Source: Wenyingzhuangia gilva (GTDB taxonomy: Bacteria > Bacteroidota > Bacteroidia > Flavobacteriales > Flavobacteriaceae). Taken from it: a stretch of DNA of 64,000 nucleotides. The position numbers were made by a program, and so were the translations under genes. The notes under the pieces were generated by a model that was not told where the DNA came from, made no database searches, and worked only from the letters and a program-made list of their open reading frames with translations. Where the stretch lies: the NCBI RefSeq assembly GCF_030519655.1, contig NZ_JAUMIT010000001.1, positions 186,001-250,000 on the forward strand, in the 5' to 3' direction. Shown here piece after piece: positions 18,301 to 26,032 of the stretch (position 1 is its first letter; every line of letters starts with the position of its first letter).

Positions 18301-18499
18301 TTACATTTTTATTTACATATAAGACATTATTAGTGCTAGGAATGATTGTATTGATTAGCGCTACATCATGAATCAAAACTTTAGGTTGAATTTCATGTTC
18401 TTTAACAAAAGATTCAAGTATTTTTCTGTTTTCAAAATACCTTGCATTAATTGTACTGGATATCAGCACAATAAAAATAAAAAATAGTTTTTTTATCAT
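15302..18499 (-). CDS. Secreted beta-helix protein with T9SS sorting domain
   Basis: A 1065-residue cell-surface or secreted protein. Signal peptide residues 1-19 (IKKLFFIFIVLISSTINA). Two related halves follow: LYVNKNVSGGDKSGNSW starts near residue 60 and LYVNKNVSTGNGSGNSW near 486, a period of about 426 residues, each leading into POMP-like turns (GGGIYN, GGGVYN, GGAIYN) of a right-handed parallel beta-helix. Residues 990-1065 (ISPNPTTGSF... to IIKH) form a type A type IX secretion C-terminal sorting domain. Such repeats occur in adhesins and polysaccharide-binding proteins. No catalytic motif is seen. It is a single gene with its own promoter. Confidence 0.88.
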   Translation of the reverse strand: MIKKLFFIFIVLISSTINARYFENRKILESFVKEHEIQPKVLIHDVALINTIIPSTNNVLYVNKNVSGGDKSGNSWANAIPELADALIWAHNNQDTAWSSNPLQIWVAGGTYTPLYSPEDGSNFGTNQTRGNAFLMVGNVNLYGNFKGTEKSLSERDLSLTENETILSGDLNNDDDNGGDNSENTYHVVIACGNKNNAILDGFTITKGNANGGSEEYLVSGNAIRYNQGGGMFFLDTSSTIKNVSITKNTASFGGGIYNYEVPLKLNNATISNNTASSYGGGVYDRYSSAVLSNVLITENTAISGGGLYGFGTRLKLINSCISNNRASMYGGGCYYTSTSKTTMVNTTLIKNISQSNSTGHAIYNHLYSRVTIGNSIIFGIIRNTSSATYTSNHSIIEGSSNTLNGNIDASGLSAFDIFTDPTNNDYSLLSSSPAVNAGNNSIYTGIGGNLNDDTDLTGNTRYLEGVIDIGPNEYQVIHSDSSNILYVNKNVSTGNGSGNSWKNAIPELADALLWAHNNQNTEWASTPLQIWVASGIYNPLYSPEDGADFGTNQTRDNAFLLVKNVQIYGSFSGAETNVTDRSLTSETYTSILSGDINKQNDISDNTYHVLLATENVGVALIDGFTISKGNANDSGSITVNSQTINRNYGGGIFLYNHASPTFNNIIINTNSASVAGGGMYCSLSSAPTITDAIFKENTSADNGGAMYLNSSSLFLNKVSFYENVAGNLGGAIYNYNYADSSLFNVTITNNRAENNGGGIYNFSSFPSISNTFISNNNAKNGGGMANFNSSPKMFNATLANNTAVTSGGGIFNDNNSAPTLINVLIHSNSAMNGGGVYNNNSSSNFTNVTLALNNADSGSGFYNVASTFKITNSVLWDTFYNYSGSYTTNSHSFIMNSNNTSNGNINALGFSETDVFTDPYKDDFSLKSGSPALNVGSNDAYTNAGGDLSNDNDLGGNTRFYGGIIDLGCYESEEITLGNHHHILDEMFSISPNPTTGSFTVKPSFNSMIEKLELYNVSGRIIKTVIPNSGLENVNVDISNLSSAIYWIKIYSNAGISVSQIIKH

Positions 18500-18796
18500 A
18501 TTGATTGTTTTTTAATTATTAGTCTAGTTTATCTATTTTGAAAAGGTTATTTTATAATATATAAACTATACTGCAAAAGTATGTTTACACCAAACATGAA
18601 TAAATAAGTAACTCCAGTAAATAATACGTATGGTACGTACAAGTCTACCTCCCAAAGCACAGGAGGTTTATATATTATTTCTTTACTGTTTAGAAATAAT
18701 TCTAAAAAAAATTACTTGTTATAAGTTTTAGATAATATGTGAAGAGAAACAAATAACAAAGGAGTGTCTCTCGCCTTAACCTCAAATAAAGAGCAT
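18500..18796. other. Intergenic region upstream of the beta-helix gene
   Basis: No gene is seen. The minus-strand -7 box is at 18574-18581. Further upstream are TACGTA-TGG-TACGTA (18625-18639) and an inverted repeat ACCTCC/GGAGGT (18647-18652 / 18662-18667), both possible binding sites. The stretch 18700-18790 shows nothing recognisable. Confidence 0.5.
18574..18581 (-). promoter_or_regulatory. -7 box TACTTTTG of the beta-helix gene
   Basis: It matches TAnnTTTG on the minus strand, 75 bases before the ATG at 18499. Confidence 0.4.
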
Positions 18797-18830
18797 AAAA
18801 AAAGGCTTCACAATTATGAAGCCTTTTTTT
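18797..18830 (-). terminator. Terminator of tRNA-Leu
   Basis: Arms 18797-18810 and 18817-18830 form a 14-bp stem with A/T tails, directly downstream of the tRNA on the minus strand. Confidence 0.85.
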
Positions 18831-18831
18831 G

Positions 18832-18913
18832 TACAGGCGGAGAGACTCGAACTCTCACACCTCGCGGCACTAGATCCTAAGTCTAGCGTGTCTACCAATT
18901 CCACCACGCCTGC
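18832..18913 (-). tRNA. tRNA-Leu(UAG)
   Basis: The minus strand folds as a class II tRNA. Acceptor GCAGGCG pairs with CGCCTGT (first pair G-U), with discriminator A. The D-arm GGTGGAATTGGTAGACACG is present. The anticodon stem CTAGA/TCTAG encloses loop CTTAGGA, so the anticodon is TAG and it reads CUN leucine codons. The variable arm is long (TGCCGCGAGGTG) and the T-arm GAGAGTTCGAGTCTCTC is canonical. The terminal CCA is not encoded. Confidence 0.93.
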
Positions 18914-18934
18914 AGTTAAAATCTTTAACGACTG

Positions 18935-18964
18935 CAAATATAAACAATAGTTACAATTTGCAAA
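18935..18964 (-). promoter_or_regulatory. Promoter of tRNA-Leu
   Basis: TTTG (18964-18961), an 18-base spacer and TATATTTG (18942-18935) read on the minus strand, 21 bases upstream of the mature tRNA 5' end. Confidence 0.65.
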
Positions 18965-19003
18965 GAGAAATATTATATTTTAGTAATTCTTTAATATTTC
19001 ATC

Positions 19004-20401
19004 ATGAAAAACATAAATCAATACATCTCCAACCACAAAGAACGCTTTTTAAATGAGCTTATTGAACTCTTAAAAATCCCTTCTATAAGTGCAGATTCTA
19101 ATTACAAACCACAAATTTTACAAACTGCCGAACACGTTTCCAATGCTTTAGCAGAGGCTGGTTGTGAAAACATACAAATATTATCAACCAAAGGAAATCC
19201 TGTAGTTTATGCAGATAAAATGATAGATCCTAATTTACCTACCGTTTTGGTTTATGGACATTATGATGTACAACCTGCAGATCCTATTGAACTTTGGGAC
19301 ACGCCTGCCTTTGAACCGACCATTAAAAAAACAGAAATTCATCCAGAAGGAGCCATTTTTGCCAGAGGAGCTTGTGATGACAAAGGTCAAATGTTTATGC
19401 ATATCAAAGCCATTGAGTTTTTAATTGCTACAAATCAATTACCATGTAACGTAAAATTCATGATTGAGGGAGAAGAAGAAATTGGATCGCCAAGCCTTGC
19501 TCCTTTTATTAAAGAACATGTTGAATTGTTTAAAAATGATGTGATTTTAATTTCAGATACGGGAATGATCTCTAATCAACAGCCTTCTATTACTACTGGT
19601 TTGCGTGGATTGAGTTATGTAGAAATTGAAGTTACAGGACCTAATAGAGATTTACATTCTGGTTTTTATGGAGGTGCTGTGGCAAATCCTATCAATATAT
19701 TAAGTCAAATGATTGCCAAACTTCATGATAAAAACAATCACATTACCATTCCTGGTTTTTATGATGATGTATATGAATTGTCTGAGGAAGAAAGAACAGA
19801 AATGGCCAAAGCTCCTTTTGAACAAAAAGACTATAATAAAGCCTTAAATATTGAAGAAGAATGGGGAGAAAAATCTTTTTCTACCCTTGAGAGAAGCACC
19901 GTAAGACCTACTTTGGATGTAAATGGAATATGGGGAGGTTATATTGGTGAAGGAGCTAAAACCGTATTACCATCAAAAGCGTTTGCTAAAATTTCTATGC
20001 GATTGGTTCCTGGTCAGGATCCTGACAAAATCACTCAATTATTTACCGACTACTTTATGAGTTTGGCTCCAAAATCTGTAAAAGTAGTAGTAAAACCTCA
20101 TCATGGAGGAAAAGCCTACAGAACTCCGCTAGACTCAACAGGTTATCAAGCAGCTTACAAAGCTTATGCAGAAACTTTTACCAACACCCCTATTCCACAA
20201 CCTTCAGGAGGAAGTATTCCTATTGTTTCTTTGTTTAGCGAAGTTTTTAAAAGTCATACTATTTTAATGGGATTTGGATTAAACAGCGATGCCATTCACT
20301 CTCCTAACGAACATTATGGTTTGTTTAACTTTTACAAGGGAATAGAAACCATTCCATATTTTTATCAATACTTTACAGAAATACATCAACAAAATGCGTA
20401 A
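19004..20401 (+). CDS. M20-family dipeptidase
   Basis: A 465-residue zinc peptidase of the M20 (DapE/CNDP) family. Metal and catalytic residues appear in the expected order: VYGHYDVQPADP (His86, Asp88), RGACDDKGQ (Asp125/126), IEGEEEIGSPS (the catalytic Glu pair 157-158), ISDTGM and a C-terminal NSDAIHSPNEH. A dimerisation/lid domain is inserted in the middle (about 200-370). It is expected to act in the cytosol on dipeptides or other N-acyl amino acids. The next gene begins inside its last codons (8-base overlap), suggesting coupled expression. Confidence 0.9.
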   Translation: MKNINQYISNHKERFLNELIELLKIPSISADSNYKPQILQTAEHVSNALAEAGCENIQILSTKGNPVVYADKMIDPNLPTVLVYGHYDVQPADPIELWDTPAFEPTIKKTEIHPEGAIFARGACDDKGQMFMHIKAIEFLIATNQLPCNVKFMIEGEEEIGSPSLAPFIKEHVELFKNDVILISDTGMISNQQPSITTGLRGLSYVEIEVTGPNRDLHSGFYGGAVANPINILSQMIAKLHDKNNHITIPGFYDDVYELSEEERTEMAKAPFEQKDYNKALNIEEEWGEKSFSTLERSTVRPTLDVNGIWGGYIGEGAKTVLPSKAFAKISMRLVPGQDPDKITQLFTDYFMSLAPKSVKVVVKPHHGGKAYRTPLDSTGYQAAYKAYAETFTNTPIPQPSGGSIPIVSLFSEVFKSHTILMGFGLNSDAIHSPNEHYGLFNFYKGIETIPYFYQYFTEIHQQNA

Positions 20402-20861
20402 CGAACATACTTACAAAATTGGCTTAGAGTGGAAAGGAAAACTTGCCACAGATAAAAGGAACAGGTTGCGATATGAGCGTATTTATGAATTAAGTTTTAA
20501 CAACAAACCAAATTTAATGGGGTCTGCTGATGCTACTTTTCATGGAGATCATACTTTATATAATCCTGAAGAAATGTTGCTAAGTGCTCTGTCATCATGT
20601 TATATGATGTCTTTTTTTTACTTGTGTGGATTGAAAAATATAGAAATTGCGAGTTATAGTGATGAACCCATTGGAATTCTAAAAGTAAACCCTAATGGAA
20701 GTGGACAATTTGATGAAGTGACCTTACAACCTTCTATTTGTATCAAACACAAAGATGCCAAGGAAATTGAAGTAATTTTTAATGAAGCTCACAATTATTG
20801 CTTTATTGCTAGGTCTTGTAATTTTAATATTAACCACGCTCCAAGAATAGATTATTATTAA
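20394..20861 (+). CDS. OsmC/Ohr-family protein
   Basis: A 155-residue thiol peroxidase-like protein. Cys69 in LLSALSSCYMM and Cys136 in EAHNYCFIA correspond to the two redox-active cysteines that reduce organic hydroperoxides in Ohr and OsmC. The order of the beta-rich N terminus (GLEWKGKL...) and the long central helix after LSSC fits. It overlaps the dipeptidase gene by eight bases and so probably depends on that promoter. Which peroxide it prefers cannot be seen. Confidence 0.85.
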   Translation: MRNEHTYKIGLEWKGKLATDKRNRLRYERIYELSFNNKPNLMGSADATFHGDHTLYNPEEMLLSALSSCYMMSFFYLCGLKNIEIASYSDEPIGILKVNPNGSGQFDEVTLQPSICIKHKDAKEIEVIFNEAHNYCFIARSCNFNINHAPRIDYY

Positions 20862-20878
20862 AAGATACTTCTCGATAC

Positions 20879-20925
20879 AAATCTCTACATTACATTACGA
20901 GACTTACTCGAAGTGACAGAGATTT
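20879..20925. repeat. Short inverted repeat between converging genes
   Basis: AAATCTCT (20879-20886) is matched by AGAGATTT (20918-20925). The enclosed TACGAGACTTACTCGAAGTGAC resembles fragments of a second intergenic repeat type of flavobacteria. It may also slow transcription from both sides. Confidence 0.35.
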
Positions 20926-20947
20926 ATGAGATTACAATAATCAGTTT

Positions 20948-21676
20948 TTAAATATAAATAGCTACCATTTTTCGCCAATATTTGGCTCTATGTGCTTCGC
21001 CATCCCATTCGTGAAATTGATAAGAAATTTCCTTTTCATCAAGAATGGTTTTTAATTCATAGTTGCTTTCTAAAAACAAATCATTTTTACCAATCACTAA
21101 AACAATATCTAATTTTTTGATGTCGGAAATTAAAGCTCCATCATCCAAGTTTTTTAAATACTGATTAGGCATGTGATAGTACACAAAATCATTGTGATAC
21201 CCACCTAATAAATCATCAAAATAACCTTTGCAAACTGTTAAATCATAACGCCCACTCATTCCCACAACTTTACAAAACAAATTAGGATGTCTCATGGCAA
21301 TATTTACCGCATGATAAGCTCCCAAACTGCAACCCGCAGAAATTACGTTTGGATTGTTATTTACTTGGTGCATTAAAGGAAAAACCTCGTTTAACAAATA
21401 ATTTTCATATTGACAATGTCTGTAAATTCTATGTCCAGGATGATCTTGTACATTGTAAAAAGTTTCTGTATCAATACTATCAATACAAAAAAGTTGTAAA
21501 TGTCCTTCCTTAATTTTTTCTTCTAAAGCTTTAATAACTCCCCAATCTTCATAATCAAAAAAACGTCCCATTCTTGGAGGAAAAAACAAGACTTTTGCAC
21601 CTGAGTGACCAAAAACCAACAATTCCATTTCTTTTTCTAAATTGGGACTGTACCATTTATGGTATTCTCTTTTCAT
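20948..21676 (-). CDS. Esterase-family alpha/beta hydrolase
   Basis: A 242-residue alpha/beta hydrolase like the Fes/esterase D group. The nucleophile is Ser117 in SAGCSLGAYH. An Asp follows in VIGKNDLF, and the probable catalytic His lies in HEWDGEAHRAKYW. The DHPGHRIYRHCQYENYLLNEVFP segment before the nucleophile is typical for these single-domain esterases. No signal peptide, so cytoplasmic. It follows the SGNH hydrolase by 16 bases, and the two esterases likely form an operon acting on related substrates. Confidence 0.82.
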   Translation of the reverse strand: MKREYHKWYSPNLEKEMELLVFGHSGAKVLFFPPRMGRFFDYEDWGVIKALEEKIKEGHLQLFCIDSIDTETFYNVQDHPGHRIYRHCQYENYLLNEVFPLMHQVNNNPNVISAGCSLGAYHAVNIAMRHPNLFCKVVGMSGRYDLTVCKGYFDDLLGGYHNDFVYYHMPNQYLKNLDDGALISDIKKLDIVLVIGKNDLFLESNYELKTILDEKEISYQFHEWDGEAHRAKYWRKMVAIYI

Positions 21677-21692
21677 AGCTTTTCTTTAAAAA

Positions 21693-22301
21693 TTAAGACA
21701 TTTCTAACACTGGAAATGATTCTTTATGTGTTTTAATGATATCATACCAAACTTTGTAACCTTTACTGTTTAAATGTAAACCATCCTCTATAAAATAGGC
21801 TTTGTTAGGTTTTCCTGAAGCGTCTAACATAGCTTCGTAAATATCTATAAAGTATAAGTTTTTATCTTCTTTGGTTATTTCCTTAATATTACTATTTGTA
21901 TATCGAATGCTACCTTCTAAGTACCATCTACTAGGACTTGGTTTGATAGACACAAAAGTTACGGGAATATTTCCATAATCTTTCCTAATTTGATCTAATA
22001 AAGTTCTAAAAAACAAAACTACTTCTTCAGGATGTCTTCCATCACCTAAGTCATTGTCACCAGCATAAATCATAACTGCCCTAGGATTTAATCCTTTAAA
22101 ATTTTTTTTATAAAACCAAGAACAAGCTGCCAGTGTAGAACCACCAAATGCCATATTAATTGGAGTAAATTCTTTAAAAAGTTTAGGAATTTCATTCCAC
22201 AAGTTAAAAGAAGAACTACCGTAAAAAACCATATTGGGTTTGTATGTTAACTTTTTCTTTTCTCGCTCTAATCTTTCTAACTCTTCATGATACCAAAACA
22301 T
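21693..22301 (-). CDS. SGNH/GDSL hydrolase
   Basis: A 202-residue esterase. Block I is FYGSSSFNLW with the catalytic serine near residue 30. Block II has glycine in MAFGGST, block III is YAGDNDLG and block V is EDGLHLNSKGY with Asp and His. Together these give the Ser-Gly-Asn-His set. No export signal. Small SGNH proteins of this kind deacetylate sugars or cleave lysophospholipids. It is the promoter-proximal gene of a two-esterase unit. Confidence 0.83.
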   Translation of the reverse strand: MFWYHEELERLEREKKKLTYKPNMVFYGSSSFNLWNEIPKLFKEFTPINMAFGGSTLAACSWFYKKNFKGLNPRAVMIYAGDNDLGDGRHPEEVVLFFRTLLDQIRKDYGNIPVTFVSIKPSPSRWYLEGSIRYTNSNIKEITKEDKNLYFIDIYEAMLDASGKPNKAYFIEDGLHLNSKGYKVWYDIIKTHKESFPVLEMS

Positions 22302-22373
22302 CTTCCACTTTTTTAAATCGAGGGCTAAAGTTAATCAAAATTTATGCTTCAAGCATAACATCCTGAAATTTAA

Positions 22374-22733
22374 CTATTTTATAAAACCTAATTCCTTTTG
22401 TTTCTTTTTTGTAAAGCTATTTACTACCAAATCATAAGAATGGTCTATCCATTTTTTTATTTCATCTGTAGACATTTCTGAAGCTAACAAAATAGTATTC
22501 CAATGTTTTTTATTCATGTGAAAAGCTGGTGTTACCGATGAATATTTTTCTCTTAACTCCACAGCCAAATCAGGATTGCATTTTACATTTACTGCATGTG
22601 GAATTCTTTCTAAACCAGCCAAAGTAAACATTTTATCAGATACTTTAAAAACCAAGGTGGATTCATCAAAAGGAAAACTCTCGCTTACATGAGCTTTAGA
22701 GATACAATACATTCTTAAATCTTCTATATTCAT
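22374..22733 (-). CDS. MmcQ/YjbR-family protein
   Basis: A 119-residue protein of the MmcQ/YjbR type. Characteristic segments are the N-terminal helix (IEDLRMYCISK), FPFDESTLVFKV, a central VNVKCNPDLAVELREKY and HMNKKHWNTILL. Family members adopt a double-wing fold and are assumed to bind DNA or proteins, with no proven function. It is separated from the SGNH gene by 72 bases and diverges from the aldehyde dehydrogenase. Confidence 0.8.
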   Translation of the reverse strand: MNIEDLRMYCISKAHVSESFPFDESTLVFKVSDKMFTLAGLERIPHAVNVKCNPDLAVELREKYSSVTPAFHMNKKHWNTILLASEMSTDEIKKWIDHSYDLVVNSFTKKKQKELGFIK

Positions 22734-22786
22734 TTTTCATCAATTTTTCTTAGGACAGAACAGGATGCCTACTAAGATACATTTTG

Positions 22787-22794
22787 TAAGTTTG
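22787..22794 (+). promoter_or_regulatory. -7 box TAAGTTTG for the aldehyde dehydrogenase
   Basis: A TAnnTTTG match 25 bases before the ATG at 22820. Confidence 0.45.
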
Positions 22795-22819
22795 TAAATC
22801 AAACTTTGCATATTTTCTA

Positions 22820-24160
22820 ATGATTATTACCACCAATCCATATACTCAAAAAAAGATTCATCAATACTCTTTTTTAACAGATGATGAGTTGCATTTAAAA
22901 CTGAATGCCACTCAAGAAAGTTATAAAAATTGGAGAAATATTTCTTTTAAAGAAAAAGAACAGTTAGGATTAAAACTAAAAGAGTTAATGCTAAATCGTA
23001 AAGAAGCTTTGGCAAACCTTATTAGTATAGAAATGGGAAAACCCATTACTCAATGTTTGGCCGAAGTAATAAAAACCAGTACCCTTGTTGATTACTTTAC
23101 TCAAAACACAACTGCCTTTTTAGAAAACCAAACTTTAGATGAAAACACTTATGTAAGTTATCATCCTACAGGAGCCGTTTTTGGAATTATGCCGTGGAAT
23201 TTTCCACTTTGGCAAGTATTCCGTTATGCGTTCCCAAACATTATGGCAGGAAATGTTTGTTTGTTAAAGCACGCTCCAAACGTTACAGGTTGTGCCGTAG
23301 CTATTCAGCAATTATTTGAAGATGCAGGATATCCAAAACATGTTTTTACTAATTTAATTATTGATATTCCACAAGTAGAACAAGTTATTGCTCATCCAAT
23401 TGTACAGGGTGTTTGTTTAACAGGTAGTACAAAAGCAGGAAGTTCTGTAGCTGCTTTAGCAGGAAAACATTTAAAAAAATCTGTATTAGAATTGGGAGGA
23501 ACAGATGCTTCTATTATTATGGAAGATGCAGATTTTGATACCGCCTTAACCTCTGCTTTTGATTCTAGAACTGCTAATTCTGGTCAGGTATGTATTGCTG
23601 CTAAAAGAATTTTTGTGCCTAAAAATAAATTAGAATATGCTATTTCCTTTTTTAAACAGAAGATAGCGAATTTAAAACATGGAAATCCTTTAGAAAAAAG
23701 TACTCAAATAGGCCCTATTTCTAAAGCTGAATTTTTACCTATTTTGCAAAATCAAGTTGAAGAAACCATTAAAAACGGAGCGAAATTAATGGTAGGGGGA
23801 AAAATAAACAACCCTTTTTACGAAACTACTTTGTTAATTGTAAACAAAGACAATCCGATGTTAAAAGAGGAAATTTTTGGACCTGTTATTTGCGTAATTC
23901 CTTATGAAAACGCTGATACTTTAATTGACGAAATTAACAATTCTGATTACGGTCTAGGAACCGCTATTTGGACAACAAATATTGAAAAAGCCAAAATATT
24001 GGCTACAAAAATAGAAGCGGGTTATGTCTCCATCAATTTTAAAGTAACAAGCGATCCTAAATTTCCTTTTGGAGGAATTAAAAAATCTGGTTATGGAAAA
24101 GAACTGGGAGAGCATGGTTTAAAAACATTTTTAAATGCCAAAACCAATACCATCGCTTAA
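22820..24160 (+). CDS. NAD(P)-dependent aldehyde dehydrogenase, succinate-semialdehyde type
   Basis: A 446-residue ALDH. The conserved FGIMPWNFPLWQVFR, general base Glu224 in LELGGTDAS and nucleophile Cys258 in NSGQVCIAAKR are present, as is the EEIFGPVICV block. The length and PWNFPLWQ fit the shorter GabD/Sad branch that oxidises succinate semialdehyde, although substrate choice is uncertain. It is single. Its stop codon overlaps the hemW stop codon tail to tail, sharing four bases (24157-24160). Confidence 0.88.
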   Translation: MIITTNPYTQKKIHQYSFLTDDELHLKLNATQESYKNWRNISFKEKEQLGLKLKELMLNRKEALANLISIEMGKPITQCLAEVIKTSTLVDYFTQNTTAFLENQTLDENTYVSYHPTGAVFGIMPWNFPLWQVFRYAFPNIMAGNVCLLKHAPNVTGCAVAIQQLFEDAGYPKHVFTNLIIDIPQVEQVIAHPIVQGVCLTGSTKAGSSVAALAGKHLKKSVLELGGTDASIIMEDADFDTALTSAFDSRTANSGQVCIAAKRIFVPKNKLEYAISFFKQKIANLKHGNPLEKSTQIGPISKAEFLPILQNQVEETIKNGAKLMVGGKINNPFYETTLLIVNKDNPMLKEEIFGPVICVIPYENADTLIDEINNSDYGLGTAIWTTNIEKAKILATKIEAGYVSINFKVTSDPKFPFGGIKKSGYGKELGEHGLKTFLNAKTNTIA

Positions 24161-25281
24161 ACCCAAAACAATTCGCTAGCAATTCCATCAGCTAAAAACT
24201 TTCCTTTTTGAGTAGTTTTTAGCTGATGTTGTTTTAAAGATAAAGTGCCATTTTCTAAAAAAGGTTGAATCTGTTTTTCTAAAAAAGTCCTTGTTTTCAA
24301 ACCATAATCTTGAGAAATCTTTTCTAAAGACACGCCCCAAATAGTTCTCAAACCCGTCATGATATATTCGTTGTACTGATCTTTGATAGTCAACGTTTCT
24401 TGAGTGAAAGGCAAATTATTTTCCGATAAAGATTTGATGTATTTAGCATTGTTAGCCACATTCCAACTTCTAACTGTTCCTTTAAAAGAATGTGCCGAGG
24501 GTCCAAAACCTAAATACCATTTTCCTAACCAATAAGAAGTATTGTGCTTGGAGTAAAAGTTCGGCTTTCCAAAATTTGATATTTCATAATGATCAAATCC
24601 TGCTTGGATTAAGGTATCAACCAAAATATCAAAATGTTGTGCTGCTAGACTTTCATCAATGGCAGGATATTTTCCTTTTTTAATAAAATTATCCAAAGCA
24701 GTTCCTTCTTCAACCGTTAAAGCGTAAGAGGAAATATGTGAAATTCCAAAATCTAAGGCTTGTTGAATATTTTGTTTCCATTCCTCATTAGACAATCCTG
24801 GAATTCCATACATCAAATCAATGGTAATATTGTCAAAATATTGTGTAGCTGTTTGCAAGCATTGTTTTACTTCTTGAGACGAATGTGCTCTGTTCATCAT
24901 TAGCAACTCTTTATCACCAAAAGATTGCACCCCAATACTCAACCTATTAATTTCTGTTCGGACTAACTCTTTTATTTTATCATCTGTTAAATCATCAGGA
25001 TTGGCTTCTAAAGTAATTTCAGGAAACTGAACTACCTCATAGTTTTCTCTAATCATTTTAATGATGTTTTTAATTTCATCAACCTCCAAAATACTTGGTG
25101 TTCCTCCTCCAAAATAAATGGTTTCTACTTTTTTGTTTTTAAATTCATTAGCTCTTAAAATAATTTCTTGTGCCAATGCTTTTAATAAAGGTTCTTTATT
25201 TTTTAAGGAAGTAGAAAAATGAAAATCGCAATAATGACATGCTTTTTTACAAAACGGAATGTGCAAATAAATACCTGACAT
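24157..25281 (-). CDS. hemW: Radical SAM heme chaperone HemW
   Basis: A 374-residue radical SAM protein. Cluster cysteines are Cys11, Cys15 and Cys18 (CKKACHYC, the CX3CX2C motif), preceded by GIYLHIPF. The GGGTPSIL segment, ANPDD, SIGVQSF and GFGPSAHSF are those of HemW, which carries heme to haemoproteins, rather than of HemN, whose N-terminal extension is missing. The C-terminal HemN-type winged domain (KDQYNEYIMTGLRTIWG) is complete. It lies upstream of no other gene on its strand and shares its stop region with the aldehyde dehydrogenase. Confidence 0.9.
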   Translation of the reverse strand: MSGIYLHIPFCKKACHYCDFHFSTSLKNKEPLLKALAQEIILRANEFKNKKVETIYFGGGTPSILEVDEIKNIIKMIRENYEVVQFPEITLEANPDDLTDDKIKELVRTEINRLSIGVQSFGDKELLMMNRAHSSQEVKQCLQTATQYFDNITIDLMYGIPGLSNEEWKQNIQQALDFGISHISSYALTVEEGTALDNFIKKGKYPAIDESLAAQHFDILVDTLIQAGFDHYEISNFGKPNFYSKHNTSYWLGKWYLGFGPSAHSFKGTVRSWNVANNAKYIKSLSENNLPFTQETLTIKDQYNEYIMTGLRTIWGVSLEKISQDYGLKTRTFLEKQIQPFLENGTLSLKQHQLKTTQKGKFLADGIASELFWV

Positions 25282-25292
25282 TTTTATTGATG

Positions 25293-25310
25293 ATTTGTTG
25301 ATTTGTTTAA
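25293..25310. repeat. 18-base dispersed repeat, copy A
   Basis: ATTTGTTGATTTGTTTAA here is identical to 51593-51610. The surrounding 25282-25421 spacer holds no gene. Confidence 0.5.
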
Positions 25311-25421
25311 CTGCTTAGTTACTTTTTCACTAATTTGTAATTAACCTCTGAGCATTTTATCTTTATTATGTTGATGTTAATTACTTAAACCATTTCACAA
25401 ATAAACGATTAAGCAACTCAA

Positions 25422-25976
25422 CTACTTTACTATCTTACTTTCATTCTGACTCACAAAACTTGCCCAACCTGTATAGTTTTTCCCTCCAACTTTAACACCG
25501 CTGTTAAAAAAGTGACAAACGGCTGCCGCCAAACCATCGGTAGCATCTAAGTTTTTGGGTAACGTTTTTAAATCTAATAAACTCTTAAGCATTAAAGCTA
25601 CTTGTTCTTTACTGGCATTTCCATTTCCGGTAATGGCCATTTTAATTTTTTTAGGTAAGTATTCTGTCACTGGAATATCTCTAGACAAACCAGCAGCCAT
25701 AGCCACTCCTTGTGCCCTACCCAACTTTAACATCGATTGTACATTTTTTCCAAAAAACGGAGCTTCAATAGCCAATTCATCTGGGTGATACGTGTCTATT
25801 AATTCTATGGTTCGTTCAAAAATCAAGCGTAGTTTTACATAAGGATCGCTGTATTTACTTAACAACAATTCGTTCATTTGAACAAACTCCATTTTTTTTC
25901 CTACGACCTTAATTACTCCAAATCCCATAATGGTGGTTCCAGGGTCTATACCTAATATGATTTTTTCTACAGCCAA
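25422..25976 (-). CDS. ruvC: Holliday junction resolvase RuvC, TTG start
   Basis: A 184-residue endonuclease that cuts Holliday junctions with RuvAB. The acidic active site is visible: Asp11 in LGIDPG, Glu in AIEAPFF and the Asp pair in NLDATDGLAAA. An ATG further out at 26027 would add 17 residues (MVAFNLAIFAK...), but the -7 box TATCTTTG at 26007-26000 lies inside that extension, so it would not be on the mRNA. TTG at 25976 (LAVEKIILGIDPG) gives the normal RuvC N terminus and length. Converging on no neighbour, it diverges from the flippase-like gene. Confidence 0.9.
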   Translation of the reverse strand: MAVEKIILGIDPGTTIMGFGVIKVVGKKMEFVQMNELLLSKYSDPYVKLRLIFERTIELIDTYHPDELAIEAPFFGKNVQSMLKLGRAQGVAMAAGLSRDIPVTEYLPKKIKMAITGNGNASKEQVALMLKSLLDLKTLPKNLDATDGLAAAVCHFFNSGVKVGGKNYTGWASFVSQNESKIVK

Positions 25977-25999
25977 TAAAGTGGATTTAACTATTTTAG

Positions 26000-26007
26000 C
26001 AAAGATA
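26000..26007 (-). promoter_or_regulatory. -7 box TATCTTTG of ruvC
   Basis: It sits 23 bases upstream of the TTG start at 25976 and downstream of the alternative ATG at 26027, deciding the start in favour of TTG. Confidence 0.5.
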
Positions 26008-26032
26008 GCTAAATTGAATGCTACCATACTGC

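Noticed and set aside
25282-25421. Possible small gene between hemW and ruvC
   Set aside because: No frame with coding character; only a dispersed 18-mer repeat is seen.
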